A stretch of DNA of 64,000 nucleotides, from the NCBI RefSeq assembly GCF_051622035.1, contig NC_135356.1, forward strand, positions 12,696,079 to 12,760,078, read 5' to 3'. The position numbers were made by a program, and so were the translations under genes. Under the pieces are notes generated by a model that saw only the letters and a program-made list of their open reading frames with translations, was not told the DNA's origin and did no database searches. Source of the DNA: Arctopsyche grandis. Its lineage: Eukaryota; Arthropoda; Insecta; Trichoptera; Hydropsychidae. This document shows positions 21,236 to 36,200 of this stretch, in pieces (positions within the stretch are counted from its first letter, which is position 1; each line of letters opens with the position of its first letter).

Positions 21236-21423
21236 GGATTATTTCGCACATTGTGATCGCGCACACGGAATATCTGGCACTCAATTTCTCGCTAGTATGA
21301 TAGTTTGCGTGAATAGTTCTCGGTGGATGGAATTTTCCGGTGCCAGATGTTTCGTATTCGCGATTGTCGGGGCAATGATCGAGATTTAGTGACGTGTGTG
21401 AGATCGCTTTGTGCGGAATAATC
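21236..21423. mobile_element. Hairpin MITE
   Basis: The left end GGATTATTTCGCACATTGTG pairs with the right end, read inverted as GATTATTCCGCACAAAGCG. It abuts family C copy 2. Confidence 0.75.
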
Positions 21424-23197
21424 ACCGAACCATTTCAAACTGTCTAGTTAAATTGAAAATAATTTGTTTCACTTATAGAACGAGATGTTGAGGTGCGTTT
21501 GACCGGTGTTTCAATTTATAGAAATACGTTTGTGTTTTCAAGATCTTTTATTTTCAATCAATATACATCGTTTATTGAATGTAAGATGAAGTAGCTAGTT
21601 GTTTTTGTTTGGAGTGGCTGGCTGTACTCCAGGGGTTTTATTAGTGTTTAAGGCTTGGCATAACTAGTAAACATTTGGCTCACATGCAAATAGAAATAAA
21701 ATTATTGTTTTTCAAGTAACTGTTATACATACATAACAGTCTACAGTTTTAAAAATATTTAAATAACCCAAAATATTTAAATAGCCCAAAATAAGTAATG
21801 ATCATTTCTTATTTTGAACGAGAAAAGAAACGTTTTTGATGCAAATTATGGCTTGAAATATCACTTTAATTTTGAACCAATGCATAAAAACTCATAATTT
21901 GTGAGATGATGTAAATTTTCTTCATCGTCTAAAACTAAATATGTATGACTAATATCAAAGTAGACAGGAAAAATGAAAACAACATTTTATTTGGCAATCA
22001 TTTTATTTTGGTAATTAATAAATTAGTAAATTAATTATTAACATTGACAGCTATTTTTTTTACATGAATATACGAGTACTGTAATATAATTCTATTGAAA
22101 AAAATAAAAGGTTTCATTCTTAAAATCAGCCCTTTGTCAAAGATAAAGCACATATTTTGTCACGACACGTTAAAAACATTTAACATTTCTATGGGTAAAA
22201 TATATTTATCTGTAGATGTACTTTTCAGATTGCAAATGTTAATATTTGGCACAGTTGAAGAGGCTTATAAAATCAGATTTGTGAAATACACGTTTATAAT
22301 AAATAAAATAAATAAAATACTCAACGCTACAGTTGCTTGCCTGGTTATTTTTTTTTCTAATTTTGTCAATAGAAGTATGTATCAACAAGATCATCTAAAA
22401 TTTTCCGTTTAAGGGATTGTATTCATACTATGGAATGGCTTTGTTTTCAGCATATTCCCGAAATAAATCACTACAATTTATTTAACAAATCTACAATCGA
22501 TAAATAAGCCAATTATACAATTCAAAAACAAAGCAGGTACTTGCGGTTTAAAGTTAAATAAATATAGAAATAAGTTTAAAAAAAATCAGTTCTTATAAAC
22601 AAATCTATAGGCACAATAAAATATTCAAAACCAATCCAAATAATATTAACATCAGGGATGTAAAATACATATGTATGTAAAACACATAATACCAAGAAAA
22701 TGTAACACATAACATATATTTAGACCTTTAATAAGTCAATGATAGTCTATCGCAATGGCTTTGAATAACATCAAATAACCCTATTATAATCAATTCAACG
22801 ATTCAACAACGTATTATTGCTTTCGACTTTGAATTACGGTAAAAGCGCTAAGGGATTCCTTAATAATATAGGAGCCTCATTTATTGAACTATTTTGTAAT
22901 AAAATCTATTGATTTGGAAACATTATACCGTCCCCGGTTATAATACGTATGTATAGAATAGTAAAGTTATGACATTCATCAATTTTTTAAATGTTAAACA
23001 ATTATAACACCTTCGATCATAAAAAAATGTTGGCACTGAAGTTTAAAATATAAAACAATCTCGATATTTCTAAATACACAATCATGTATCGAGGAGTCAA
23101 TACAAATATCACCTTTTTTATTATCACATTGGAAAGAAGTGTCCCAAGATTTATACAATACTCGTGCCATCCTCATTTGGCGTTAATTAGTGGTAAT

Positions 23198-23283
<86 letters not shown>

Positions 23284-24551
23284 CTTTATAATACATTAGG
23301 TGTGTCAGGAGTTCTGATTACATTAACAATTCTAAATATGTGATATAAATTTTTATCGCGTGTACATAATTAGGAAACGGGTGCAAATATATGTGTACAT
23401 AATTAAAAGTCCTCTGCCAAGCAAGGGCAGCCGATGTACATTAACATTATATTCAGGTTATTGTACTTTCATTCTTGTGGAACATCTGCCGAGAGATTTT
23501 AGTCTGAGACGTATACAAATTTCACTTATAAATTTAATAAATAAATCAGATAGATTCGGGATTACAATTTTGGAAATGTCTCCGTTTGGCAAACTTATTT
23601 TAAATTAATTATAAATATATGTATATTGATCGACTAGCTATTCACTACGATAGGTATGCATAAATTAAATAACAAAAAATAAATTATCAAAATAATAATA
23701 AAAAAAAAGAAAAACTAAAACGAACATTTCAACAAGAGTCTAAATAAAAATAATAGCATTCAACAATTCCAATGTATAATATTTGAATATAATCGAATAC
23801 AAGGCAGCAGAATCGTGATTGAAATTCACGGTAGGGTTTTTTGCACAATAATTAACTTTAGACAGGGTAGTACGTAAATATGTTGTCGGGAGACATACAG
23901 TACAGTAGTACAGTAAAATGAGATTCGTTGAGCAGTTAAAAACATTGTTTACTCGGCGGAAGCGCCACAACGATGTGAATCGTTCGACGCGTTACATGTA
24001 CAAGATGACAACTCAACCATTCTTCAACTCATACATGCCAACCTAATCATTCATACATAAATTCTTCTAGGCTAAAAAACTAAATCCCACATATACATAT
24101 GTACTTCATTTACTAACTGGTGGTCAACATCAAATACAAAAAATTTCGATTTCACGACACATTTGATCTCGATTCTCTGTTCAGTTGCAAAATTCAATAA
24201 GAAATATGTAATTCAAAAAACCCTGTATATTAATAACAGCACTCTTTAATGCATGCCCTTTTCATTTTCCTCACATTTTGAATACCGAATATCGCGTTAG
24301 TAAAACATTTTCAGAAGGATAAGTCAAAAATAAGTTTCAGTACAAATATAATACTTTTATGTTTTTAAGTCAACAGAATAGAATACTTTCCTCGTAATAA
24401 TATATTATTGCAAACTAAAAAAAAATAATAAAAATAAATAAACGACGACTTTCATACAATATTCAAATGACTTCAGATATAAACCAGTCATTTTGATTAG
24501 TGGTTATTAATGATTTGCTTAGCATTTAGGGGGGGATACTACTAATATGTT
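21424..24551. other. AT-rich intergenic between a MITE cluster and the INPP4 3' end
   Basis: Low-complexity sequence. The 105-codon plus-strand frame at 22095 has no recognisable motif. A (TA)n run is at 23202-23281. Presumably holds the INPP4 3' UTR near 24.3-24.55 kb. Confidence 0.6.
23202..23281. repeat. (TA)n microsatellite
   Basis: Uninterrupted TA run of about 80 bases. Confidence 0.97.
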
Positions 24552-27205
24552 CTACGTTTGGGTAGAGCCGTAAGTTCCGAGTGGTGGTCGATACTCAAGA
24601 GGTAAAGCCATCACTTCCACTTTGTTGAAAGCGTATTTTCTAATTCCAATATTCTTCATGGTGTTATCACGACGACACCCCTCACTGAAATAATTCCACA
24701 CAAGTCAAATTTTTTGCACAATTATCCACAAAATTATAATCCAATTATTCTGAAAAATGTATACATATATATATACATACCTTCTCATACAATCTATAAT
24801 TCTTCTGAATTCTTGACGAGTGAGATTATATTCTCTGTGTAGAATGTTACATTGTTCCAAAGTACAAGACATACCTGTACGATCTTTGGCACTTTTGCAC
24901 GATATAATTCTTATTCCTGAAATTCATACACATGTTTTATTGCACTAACAAACGCTTGTCTTACTGTGCTAAAAACATTCACTAGCCACTGTGCTGGACG
25001 CCAAGCGTCCAGTTAAAAAAATGTGTTGTAAGTTGAAATAATACAAAATTTGCGAAGTTAACTATTGTAATTAGCTATAAAAATCATTTTATCCTGTATT
25101 AAACATCGAATAATATAAAATAAATGCAAAAATTGATAAAAAATAACGACTGAAGCAGAGCCGTCATTCCAAGGCGGATATCATTACCACACTGACCGTT
25201 GAGCGCGGCGCATGAATTCTTGCCCTCTCTCGCATCTGTGAGATACTCGTAAAAGGGGCTTTCCGCGAAAATAATTATTTCAGTTGATATTGATCAATGT
25301 TTTTATTTCGTAATGACATCATTCGAATCATAGAGATTTTGATGAGGAATACATAAAATATGAAGACCCTGCATTCAGTATATTTGGAGATATAAAATAA
25401 AATATAAGTCTTAGTCACTATTCATGTATACTTTTCATTCCACTTAGCATCATAAGCACTCAAAAATAAAATAATATGTAAATGTGTTTTATATATGATT
25501 CGTATTCACTTTGATTCGTTCACGAACATACTAGTTTGGTCATACACGAACTATAGATTTTATTTCGTGCTAAAAGTCAAAAGCTATCTTCAAATAGATT
25601 TCCACTAGATGTCGCATGAAAATTTTAGCTGTCAAAACCTTTGAAATGTGAAAACTCCAAGTATTTGAAAGGGAAATCCTATGGAAACCACATTACAATG
25701 TTGCTGTAATTCCCGTTTCCGTTTATTTAAAATATTTCAACTCAGGGTAAGCATGTGTACATGGGTTTGGTGCATCCGCTCTAAAATCGCCAGATTAACA
25801 GAACGGCAGCTTTAAACGAAATTCTCGTTTTCTCGAATGATAGATTGCACATCAGATAACGAGTAACCTTTCGATGTGCACAGATGCAATTATTAAAATT
25901 GAGTTGGATCTTTCTGGCGACTTTAATAAGGCAAGATTCGGAACTTATCGAATCTTGCCTTATTAAACTCGCCTGAAAGATCCAACTCAATTTTAATAAT
26001 TACCATTTTAATAATTGCATCTGTGCACATCGAAAGGTTACCCGTCATCTGATGTGCAATCTATCATTCGAGAAGATGAGAATTGCATTTAAAGCAACCA
26101 TCCGTTAATCTGTCGTTCAATTTGTCTGACGATTTTAGAGCGGATGCAGCGCATCCGTGTACATACATAGAGTATGGGACAAATAATTTAGAATACTTTA
26201 ACTTATGCCTTTTGTTTGTTTTAGTTTGTTCATGAACAAACTATGTATGTATTTTTTTGTTATTTTTTCTTTTGTTTATACTTAAACTGGCCCTTTTAGC
26301 GTAAACTAAAGACTTAACTATAATATACACTTTTCCCAATGTTACAAATTTGTCTACATTTTTTGGTTCCTTCTACATCCTATATTGCTACTTTGATCAT
26401 GTTTTCATCCACCTGTTTCTTTTTACATACCTCCTTTATTTAAAACCTTTTATTCAGTTTATTTATACTCTGCACCACCTACCTTAACTACTACCTAACT
26501 TAATTCAACACTCACTGCTACCTAATAGTTTGTGCCAGAACAAGCTATGTAGTTCGTTTGTCAATTTGTTTTTTTTTTGTGTACAGTACAATTGGCCAGA
26601 TTGGTTCGTGTATGAACAAACTAATATATTGACGAATGAATGAGATGTACACTTGGACTTGTAACATACATATATGCTTGTTGCACCAGATTTTATGACC
26701 CATGCTGCCTACTTTGAGTATGGCAGTAAGGAAACCTTTCATGCTAATTCTCCATTCCAATGACTTTATACAAAATTCAGCATTTACTAGTGTACGGTAC
26801 TAAATATTATATTTACCATTCAATCTTCTTGTGATATGTGAAGCTTCTTGTAAGAGTTCAACATTTTTGGATTTTTTTGACAACAGTAAATTCTTCATTT
26901 TGGCCATCATTTCCTCAGTAGGTTTCAGTTTTGGGACTACTAAAATTTTAATCAAAATCAATAAGTATGACAAAATTATAAGTCTACAATAAGAAATACA
27001 CAATAAAAAAAAAACCTTTGCAAGAGTCTTCGTCGGTAGATGGAAAACTCAATTTTTGATATCTTAAATGATATTCATTCAGGCGGTCGTAGTTATCAAT
27101 ATTTGATCTGGACTGCGGCGTCGTCTCCCCCATGGTTTCGGCGACCGTTGCCTTCGCATTAATACCGATGTTAAAGTAAACCGGCGTGATGGTAAATTTT
27201 GTAGC
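24552..27205 (-). other. INPP4 exons 18-21: phosphatase core with CX5R active site
   Basis: Exons 27016-27205, 26817-26939, 24781-24916 and 24552-24684. The catalytic P-loop [11 protein letters not shown] sits in exon 24781-24916, with the nucleophile Cys and the phosphate-binding Arg both present. It is followed by [24 protein letters not shown] and a C-terminal RPPLGTYG box as in vertebrate INPP4. Donor AATG|GTAAAT and acceptor TTTCAG|GAATAA join to read [15 protein letters not shown]. Confidence 0.93.
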
Positions 27206-30200
27206 CTGAAATAGGGAATAATTCGTAAATCATAATTAATATAATATGTACAATATGGCGCAGTACTTTAACGATATGACAATTTTACCTGTTTATTTGG
27301 AAGTTTTGAATACAAATCTGCTTTGACGGGAATCGTCACAATTAAGGAAGCTCTAGAACCCTTAATTTGAGGCAACGGCATATCTCTAAAAGATATATTA
27401 AAAATCGATATAGAGAGAAACTATGTATTTATAAGAGTAGATTTAGTATTTAATTAAAAGCACAACAAACCGATGATTCCATCTAATCAATTGAAATGAG
27501 ATAGTCTGAAGATCTTCGATGGCTATCACCATGTCGCCCCACATTCCAGTTTCCTTTCCGTGCAACGTCAGCAATCCTTCAAAATAGCACAGCGGACCCA
27601 AACCAGATTTTAGCAAAATTGTAATAACGTCAATATTCGTACTCCACAACCAGCAAAACAATCCTGTGACTAAAGATGTCAACTGAAAAGGTAGAAAAAA
27701 ATAATTAATCAATTTCAAAGTGAAAAATATTGTAACAGAAAAAGGCACGGAAATGCAACATAACAGTTTATGCTAATGCGGATATTAATTTTTTTAACGA
27801 TAAGTTTTTTTCTTTCTTATAGTAGCTGGATTTCTTCCCATAGAAGAATGTTTAAACGTAGCATTTATTTTATTTATGCCATCAATTCTACAACTGAGAA
27901 ATTTCATAATGAAATGTTAGTAAGTCTTCTTCTTCTTCATGTGCTGTGTCCTCCTAGAACGTTGGCAACCAGAACTCTCATCTGTACTCTGCTCGGGTGC
28001 TGAGGCCGAACCACTGCCGAAGATTCTTTAACCATTATGCTTTTCACCGGCCCCAACTGCGTTGGCCAATTATCTTTCCCAGGATAACTAGGCGCGGGAG
28101 ATCGTACTTCTAGTTCCACATCACATATCCAAGATATTTTAATTTGCAACTTTTCACATCTCTGAGCACTTTGACATGTTTTCTCAACAGGGCCAGCACC
28201 TCAGTATTGGTTCTACACAGCATCCATAAGATTATCAGCATCCTTCTGAATGTCTACATCTTAAAAGCCTACAGCTTTTTACACATGGCATCTGTCATGC
28301 TTCTGTCCCATACAGAAGGTCGCTGAAAATGTAACATCATATAAGTCTAAGTCGAAGCGCTATGCTGAGATCCCGTGTGGTTAGAATATTTTTCATTTTT
28401 AAGAATGCAGCTTTTGGTGTTTCTACTCTAGCATGAATTTCCTGGTTACTTTCACACGTTTCGCCCAGATAGCACCCACGATATCTTAAATGATTTATTC
28501 TCTCCACCACGATTTTCAACTTTTAGAGAGTCAATGTATTACGAGTCGACTTACTGAATATCATCCACTTTCTTTTCCTGACATTCGATGTTAGCCCCGC
28601 TCTGGAGCTATCCACAACAATTGCGTCTAGTGTTGCTTGCAAGTCTTTAAAGCTAGTGGCCAGTAGTACAGTGTCAACCGCATACCGAATATTATTAATA
28701 ACCACACCATTGATTGTAATTCCGGAATCCATGTCTTCCAAAGCTTCAGCAATAATATTTTCGGAATACAAATATAACAATAGCGGTGAAAACACACATT
28801 CTTGAGGAACTCCCTTTAAATGTTAGCAAGTCAAAAATCAAAAGTTGAAAATACAATATCGATCTCGACTTTATCACATTCTAACCAGGTTAGTATCACA
28901 TTCTAACCAGGTATTATATTTTCAAAGTTAGAAAGCGGAAATTATATATCTTATAAGTAATCCCGTCCTCGAACGTTAAGACTTACTGCTTGAGAAAAGC
29001 ACACGTCTCGTCGCATCTGAAGAGCAATGGCCTGCTGCAGCTCGTTCTGATCCTGCTTAATACGCAGGACAGCGTGGGCCAACCGTCCACCTTTCAACAG
29101 GCCGTCCATCGCCTGACGGAGCTTCCTCATCGACGGTCGAAGTTCCGCAGCCCAGTCCAGAACATCGGCCAAATTCAACCCTGCAACGATAGACGAAACG
29201 TAATCATAATCAGTACAAATTAATATAATGCATCGATTTTTTTATCATAATTGCAGTCTCGACTTTTAATCAAAATGTATATAATATATACCATCAGTAA
29301 ATCTATTACTTTTCTTCGAAGGAGTTTTTACGACATCGGACATTTGCTTAGTGACATTTACGTCGGAGTTTTCATTCTTATTGTGATTGTCTCCTGGTGT
29401 GTTGGTTACATTCACCGAGTGATTGTTATTTCGCACGTTGGAAACAATGTGGGTGTCCAGTATTAGATTGTTAGAATTGTCTACTGGCTCGTTGGATAAC
29501 TGCAATCGAGAAATCTTTTTTAAATAATCCAATAATAAATATAAACAAAATATATACATATGTAGTTGGTTGCTAGGAAAATATTTCCTGCTTTACCACT
29601 TTTTTAAACTTATAAAAAAAAAGATTTTATTTTCATTTTCCATTTATAATTCAATAAAATGGTTTGTAGCAAAATTCATGTTATATCAACTGAATATGAA
29701 ATTAAATTGACCAAAAAATGTATTTTAAAATGATATTAACTCATTATGGACTGTCTGCTTATATTTCGCAGTAAAAATAATAGGTTTTGTAAATTAAAAA
29801 TAACTCCTAAGCCTTTTAATCAATTAAAACGAAAATTAAAATACAGCTTCTTTACAGTTCTTTTCGATCGTATAAATTATCAGATCAGAATTTCTCAAAC
29901 TGTGGTGATTGCTGTATTCAAATTTTGACAAATTTTATATACATTTCAATATATTTATTTTAATGAAAAATTCGATTTCAGAAGAATCTATGCTACGGGA
30001 GAAAAAACCAGTCAATTTCGATATCTGGGTATTTAAAATTTTTCCAGAACTATATCGATAAATTCCCTGTAAAAATAAGTCAAGCTTTATAAACCATAGA
30101 AATATTTTTAGTTTATCTATGTTATTAAATAATACTTTGTTTTTGTATTAAGTTTGAAGGATTTAAAAACACTCGAGCTGTATTGATAGACTTTAAATGA

Positions 30201-33200
30201 AATTTTATTGAAAACACAGCGTATGTGTTTACAGCCCATAGTGAGTTAATATAAACACGATGAAATTACATTTTCATTGGAAAAAATAAGTTGAAATTAA
30301 AAGAGAAAAAAATCCTAGCCACTTGTTAAAGAAATAAAATTACGTTTTCGTTAGTATTTCCATTGGAAGTGTTGAATATTCTCTGAATGGTATTCAAAGG
30401 TTTTGATTTTTGTCCTCTCAGTCTTACGGCTGGACTTCCACAATGTCCACAAAGAAATTTCACCTATAAGATAAATTGAAGCAATAAATTTTGACCGATT
30501 AACAAATCACGCAGCAAATACATTCAATGATATTGGGTAGCAGAAAATATTGAAAATTGGTTGCATTTTCAAACTGAAAATAGAATCTTATTCTAACATG
30601 ACGACTGCGTAAGAATTATCCACATAAATAATGTAAAATACATATGGTGTTTTTGACTTAGTCATCATTAGTATTGTTGCCGAGACAACCAATTGATTTT
30701 TGTTGGCAATTTTTACTTAATCAAATACATATTTATAAAAAGAGACAATTACTTTTGTATATATTGTACTAGCTGTATTACCCGGCTTCGCTCAGTGTTT
30801 ATAATATAAACCGCTTAAACATGACTAAGCTAATTTAATTAAAAAAAAAAAAAAAATTTAAAAATTTAAAAAAAAAATAAAAAAAAAAATTAAAAAAAAA
30901 TAAAAAAAAAAATCAAAAAAAAAATAAAAAAAAAATCAAAAAAAAATTTAAAAAAATCAAAAAAAAAAAATCAAATTTTTTTTTTTGCCTTCTAGGGCTT
31001 CGCCCTCGGCACCCCCCTGAGCCTTTGCCTTCTAGGGCTTCGCCCCTCCACGCCCCATGAGCAATTGCCGTTTAGGGCTTCGCCCCCATGATCAGTTGCC
31101 TTTTAGGGCTTCGCCCCTCCGCGCCCCCATGATTCAAAGCCGTCTAGGGCTTCGCCCCCCTTAGTTAATGCCTTTTAGGGCTTCGCCCCCCGCGCCCCCA
31201 AGATTAATTGCCGTTTCGGGCTTCGCCCCCCTTAGTTAATGCCTTTTAGGGCTTCGCCCCTCCGCACCCCCATGATTAAATGCCGTCTAGGGCTTCGCCC
31301 CCCCTAGTTAATGCCTTTTAGGGCTTCGCCCCCCGCGCCCCCAAGATTAATTGCCGTTTAGGGCTTCGCCCCCCTTAGTTAATGCCTTTTAGGGCTTCGC
31401 CCCTCCGCGCCCCCACGATTAAATGCCGTCTAAGGCTTCGCCCCCATGATCAGTTGCCTTTTAGGGCTTCGCCCCTCCGCGCCCCCATGATTAATTGCCG
31501 TCTAGGGCTTCGCCCCCCTTAGTTAATGCCTATTAGGGCTTGCGCCCCATGAGGCTGGGCCCCCCGGGCCCCCTTCGGGGCCCCACGGGGCTGCGCCCCA
31601 TGTGGCGCCCCCTTTTGAGCCCCATGGGGCTGCGCCCCATGAGGCTGGGCCCCCCCGGGGCCCCACGGGGCTGCGCCCCTTGTGGCGCCCCCTTTTGAGC
31701 CCCATGGGGCTGCGCCCCATGAGGCTGGGCCCCCCGGGCCCCCTTCGGGGCCCCACGGGGCTGCGCCCCTTGTGGCGCCCCCTTTTGAGCCCCATGGGGC
31801 TGCGCCCCATGAGGCTGGGCCCCCCGGGCCCCCTTCGGGGCCCCACGGGGCTGCGTCCCTTGTGGCGCCCCCTTTTGAGCCCTATGGGGCTGCGCCCCAT
31901 GAGGCTGGGCCCCCCGGGCCCCCTTCGGGGCCCCACGGGGCTGCGCCCCTTGTGGCGCCCCCTTTTGAGCCCCATGGGGCTGCGCCCCATGAGGCTGGGC
32001 CCCCCCGGGGCCCCACGGGGCTGCGCCCCTCGTGGCGCCCCCTTTTGAGCCCCATGGGGCTGCGCCCCATGAGGCTGGGCCCCCCGGGCCCCCCGGGCCC
32101 CCTTCGGGGCCCCACGGGGCTACGCCCCTTGTGGCGCCCCTGGCGGGGCCCCATGAAGCTACTCGCCTTGCGCCCCAATCCATTGAATCCATTGAAACGA
32201 AAAAAACAAATCGGCGCCCATGGATCGAAAAAAAAAAAATCGAATCACGTGTTCGATGACGTCACCGATCTACGGACGACGACGACGAAAACGACGAAAA
32301 CGACGACCAAGGATACATACAAAGTCTCTTTCCAAATTATAGATTAGATTATAATCATATCAAACTTTAGCATCATATGTGAAAATCAAACTATATTTTG
32401 CATATCATAGTTTGGCTAAAGAAAACAAATATTCATACAAAATTAACTGAAGAAAATATGTAGGACATAGCAGAAGAAGAATGAATAATATAAGTCGCTG
32501 CAATATAAGCAATAAATTTACATATAACACACAATCGATTGGCAACGCGCAAAATTAAACATACGCTTAAAACATTTGCTAGAACAAAATGTGTAAAAAT
32601 AAATAATCTGTTTGAAAATGTTACCTTACTGACTAGGCACATTACGCTTGCTTCAATATTTAACTGAGTCAAATCCCAAGGTTCAGGCTCGTCGTTCGGC
32701 TGATAGTAGTTGGCAGAGGGAGAGCACGACATAGCCTGAGCGTCTAGGAACTGCTGAAAAATATATCTCAATATGAAAATACACCGTTGAATGAAACCAT
32801 TTCAAACTAGAAATATTTAGATACCAAGTGATCGTCGCAGGGCGTCGAAGGTGTAGCAAAATCGTCTATATCAGGACTGATCAAATCGCTCAGATTCAAC
32901 TGCAGATTCATCCGCTTCAACATCGACATCATCTACGACAAATATACACACATTATAATCGATGTTTAAAAATGAAAAATTTCATAGAGCGATAATATTT
33001 ACCTTGACGTTTTCCAGCGTGCTCTCGTCGCTCTCGGCAAAGGCCGATGATACTTTGTGGGCGTCGATGAAACAGAGAGCTTCTTCGACCAGTCCCGAGT
33101 CCCACAGCGAGAGCAGTGCTCGCGTTTTGGTGATCATTTGTTCGGCCAACGGCATCATACCCTCAGATTGACGGGATTTAGCTAGCGAGAGCAATTCGCT

Positions 33201-36200
33201 CATTGTGTCGACGACTTCACCGCGCAATTGTTTGATCGCTTGAACTGCATCGTTGGCCATTTGCACTGGATTTGAAGTGCTTATAGGCGCAGACGAGTTT
33301 TTAGCCTGCTGAACCATCCTTTGGAAATAAATTTTAAAAATTAAAACCACAATACTCCTGATATAATTTCCCATATATATTGTTTTTAAATTAATTTGTA
33401 ATTAAAAGAAATAATGGGGGTTAAAAGCATATACAATCTCGGATACGCTGATGATACCACTCTCATAGCCAACTCCGAAAAGGAAATTGAGTTAAAAACT
33501 GCAAAAGCCAAAAAATCTGTAAAAATTGCACATTTTTTAAAAGGTTGTGGCTATTTGCAGGTACTATAGCTGCGAATTATTGGCTATTTGCAGGTACTAT
33601 ATCTGCGACAGGCGCAAAGACTTCTGCGCATGCGCGTCAACTTATAATCCGATTATCATTTAATGTATGCTAGACTTGTTTAATCAATCGTTCATTATAC
33701 ATGAGGCAAATAAATGTCGTACGTTATTATAATAGATTTATATAATCTAGCTAGTTCGCGGCTTGTACTTGTATGTAGGTATTATACATTGTATATGATA
33801 ATAATTTTCTAACAATTAATAATATCAACTAATTTGGATTATATTTTTTACTCTACGTCACTTTACGAGTTCGAACTAAATTTGAAGAGGTTTAAAACAA
33901 AATTTTAACAGTAAACACGCTGACAGTGACAGTTCATGCGCATGCGCAGAAGACTTTGCGCCTGTCGCAGATATAGCACCTGCAAATAGCCAATAATTTG
34001 CAGATTTAGTACCTGCAAATAGCCACAACCTTATTAAAACGCTTATCTAATGTATAATTTTGAAAGAGACTTTGTATGCATGTATGTATGTTTGTTTGGT
34101 TCGTAGAATCCGTGACGTTCAATTTAATAAAAAAAACAAATGGATATTCAAATAAATTTAAATAAAATAAAACTATTCAAATAAATGTTATCAAATGTTT
34201 ACTATTCGATTAGCCATGTTTAAGCGGTTTATATTACAAATACCGAGCGAAGCCGGGTAAAACCACTAGTATCTCATAAACGAGAAAAAGCCAACGAAAA
34301 TCATTGTCATTTTCGAATTTAGTGGGTCAAACTTAGTATAGATTGATTAGTCTCCGTTCCAGTAATTCTTTTTGTTGCTCAGTGTTATTTGTATGAATAT
34401 TACTACCGATTCATAAAGGAAAATCGACAACATAGTTATGTATGTATTCTTAAATATTTGATATTTTTCATATATATTTATACAATACTATTTATATTAT
34501 ATATGAATGTACAATATGTTTTTTTAAGTTGGAAAAGCCAAGCTTTCAACATTGCTATTGATATTATTGCGTCATTTAGTATGGATTGAAGCTGGTAGCA
34601 TTTATTGAGACTTTACTACGTATATACCTATTCAACACAACTCATCGTCACACTTACTGAAATAAGCCACCTTCCTTTCCAGCCTTTTGGCAATGCGCTG
34701 TGAATGCACCGACGGTGATAGTGTCATAGTAGCCAGATTTGTTTAAATTGTAATCGTGGGCCCACATTCTTTGGACGTGAAGGTTTACTGGGATGAATTC
34801 AACAAAGGGATCATCTGAAATGTTTCATTTCAAATATACATACATAGACTGGTAAAAACGAATGTTACCACAATGATTCGTGTATGATTTGGATCATTTT
34901 TGCAGACCCATTTGCTCACCTTTCCGAGAGCTCTTTTTGAATGTTGATTTATGCGCTTTCATGATCGTACTTTCAAGAGCTTTGTTATAATACTTATATA
35001 AGTTATAATGTTTATTTAACAATTCCATTTGGTTTGCCTTCCACGGGAGCTCCATCTCACCCATGCAAAGTACTTCTTGAAGCATCTCTTTCTCGTGCTG
35101 TATCCATATATCACTATCGAAACAAAAAAATCGAAGAATTTATGAGTACAAACAACTTAATAAAAAAAAATATATATTATACTGAATATTTCTATTATTC
35201 ACAGAAGTTCCTGCGGACAGTAGTAACAAAACTTAGACTCGGCCATCAGCTCGTGCACGGTGATCTCACATCCTAAATCTGACTGCAGTCTGTACGTCGA
35301 CTGGCAAACATTATTGAAGAGATAATCAGCCACGTCACTGTGCGAAGGCAGTTTAATTTTTATGTTAAGTGTTATCGGAAGTGACTGCGATCGTCTATGA
35401 CAATAAACCCTCCATGGAGTCACGTCGTTCGGTTCCAAAGACGAGCCCTCTTCTTTGTGTGACGTTTCGAAACTCCAACCGTTGAGTGTCAAAAATCCGA
35501 TCGTTCTCCGATCGCAGTTCTTCAACGCGACCCGAAACCGCTGAGTGACCTGGCAATTGGATCGCATTGAACCGAGGAAGCTTTTTAATTTGCGTATGAT
35601 ACAAATAGTTCAGACAAGCCAACCTGGATTGTCCCGAGTAAAACTGTAGTAGATCCTAACGTGACAGACGTGTTCGAAACAAATTCAGTCATGTCTTTAG
35701 CGGTGATCCGTACTATAGTTTCGCCGTCTAAGCCGTCGCTTTTTCTGAACATGACAGTTTTTACGAATCTAGGATGTCTCGTACTCTGTGGAAAAAAAAA
35801 GTTTCAAGTAAAACAACAACACGTTTCATACAAATCACGTTAAAGAAATACACTCACTTCTACAGCTTCGGTAACAGCATACTGTATCCAAGTGCCGCTA
35901 TTCACCTTGACGTGTATGACCAAAAATGGATTTGGATATCGTTCATAATTATCACACAAAAGATTATCACAGGATAGTGACAATTCGCAAAGTGGCACCT
36001 CATTTAAGTCTGTAAATGGGTTCAAAATCAAATCAAACGTATTCATCATTTTTATACACATTCTCACCCAATTCTGTTTTTATACGATTTTGATAGAACA
36101 GTAAAAACAAAAATAAACAAATCCAGTTATTACACATATCATTTTAGGATTTATTGTGTATATAAGAAACTGCATATACCTTTACGAATCAGAAAAGCAG

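Noticed and set aside
22095-22412. 105-codon plus-strand frame
   Set aside because: Lys/Ile/Phe-rich translation typical of AT-rich noncoding DNA; no motif, splice or homology clue.
31523-32347. Several open frames of 98-221 codons on both strands ([10 protein letters not shown] / [10 protein letters not shown] repeats)
   Set aside because: They arise from the GC-rich tandem array in many frames at once; no start context, domains or splice logic, and the region is an intron of INPP4.
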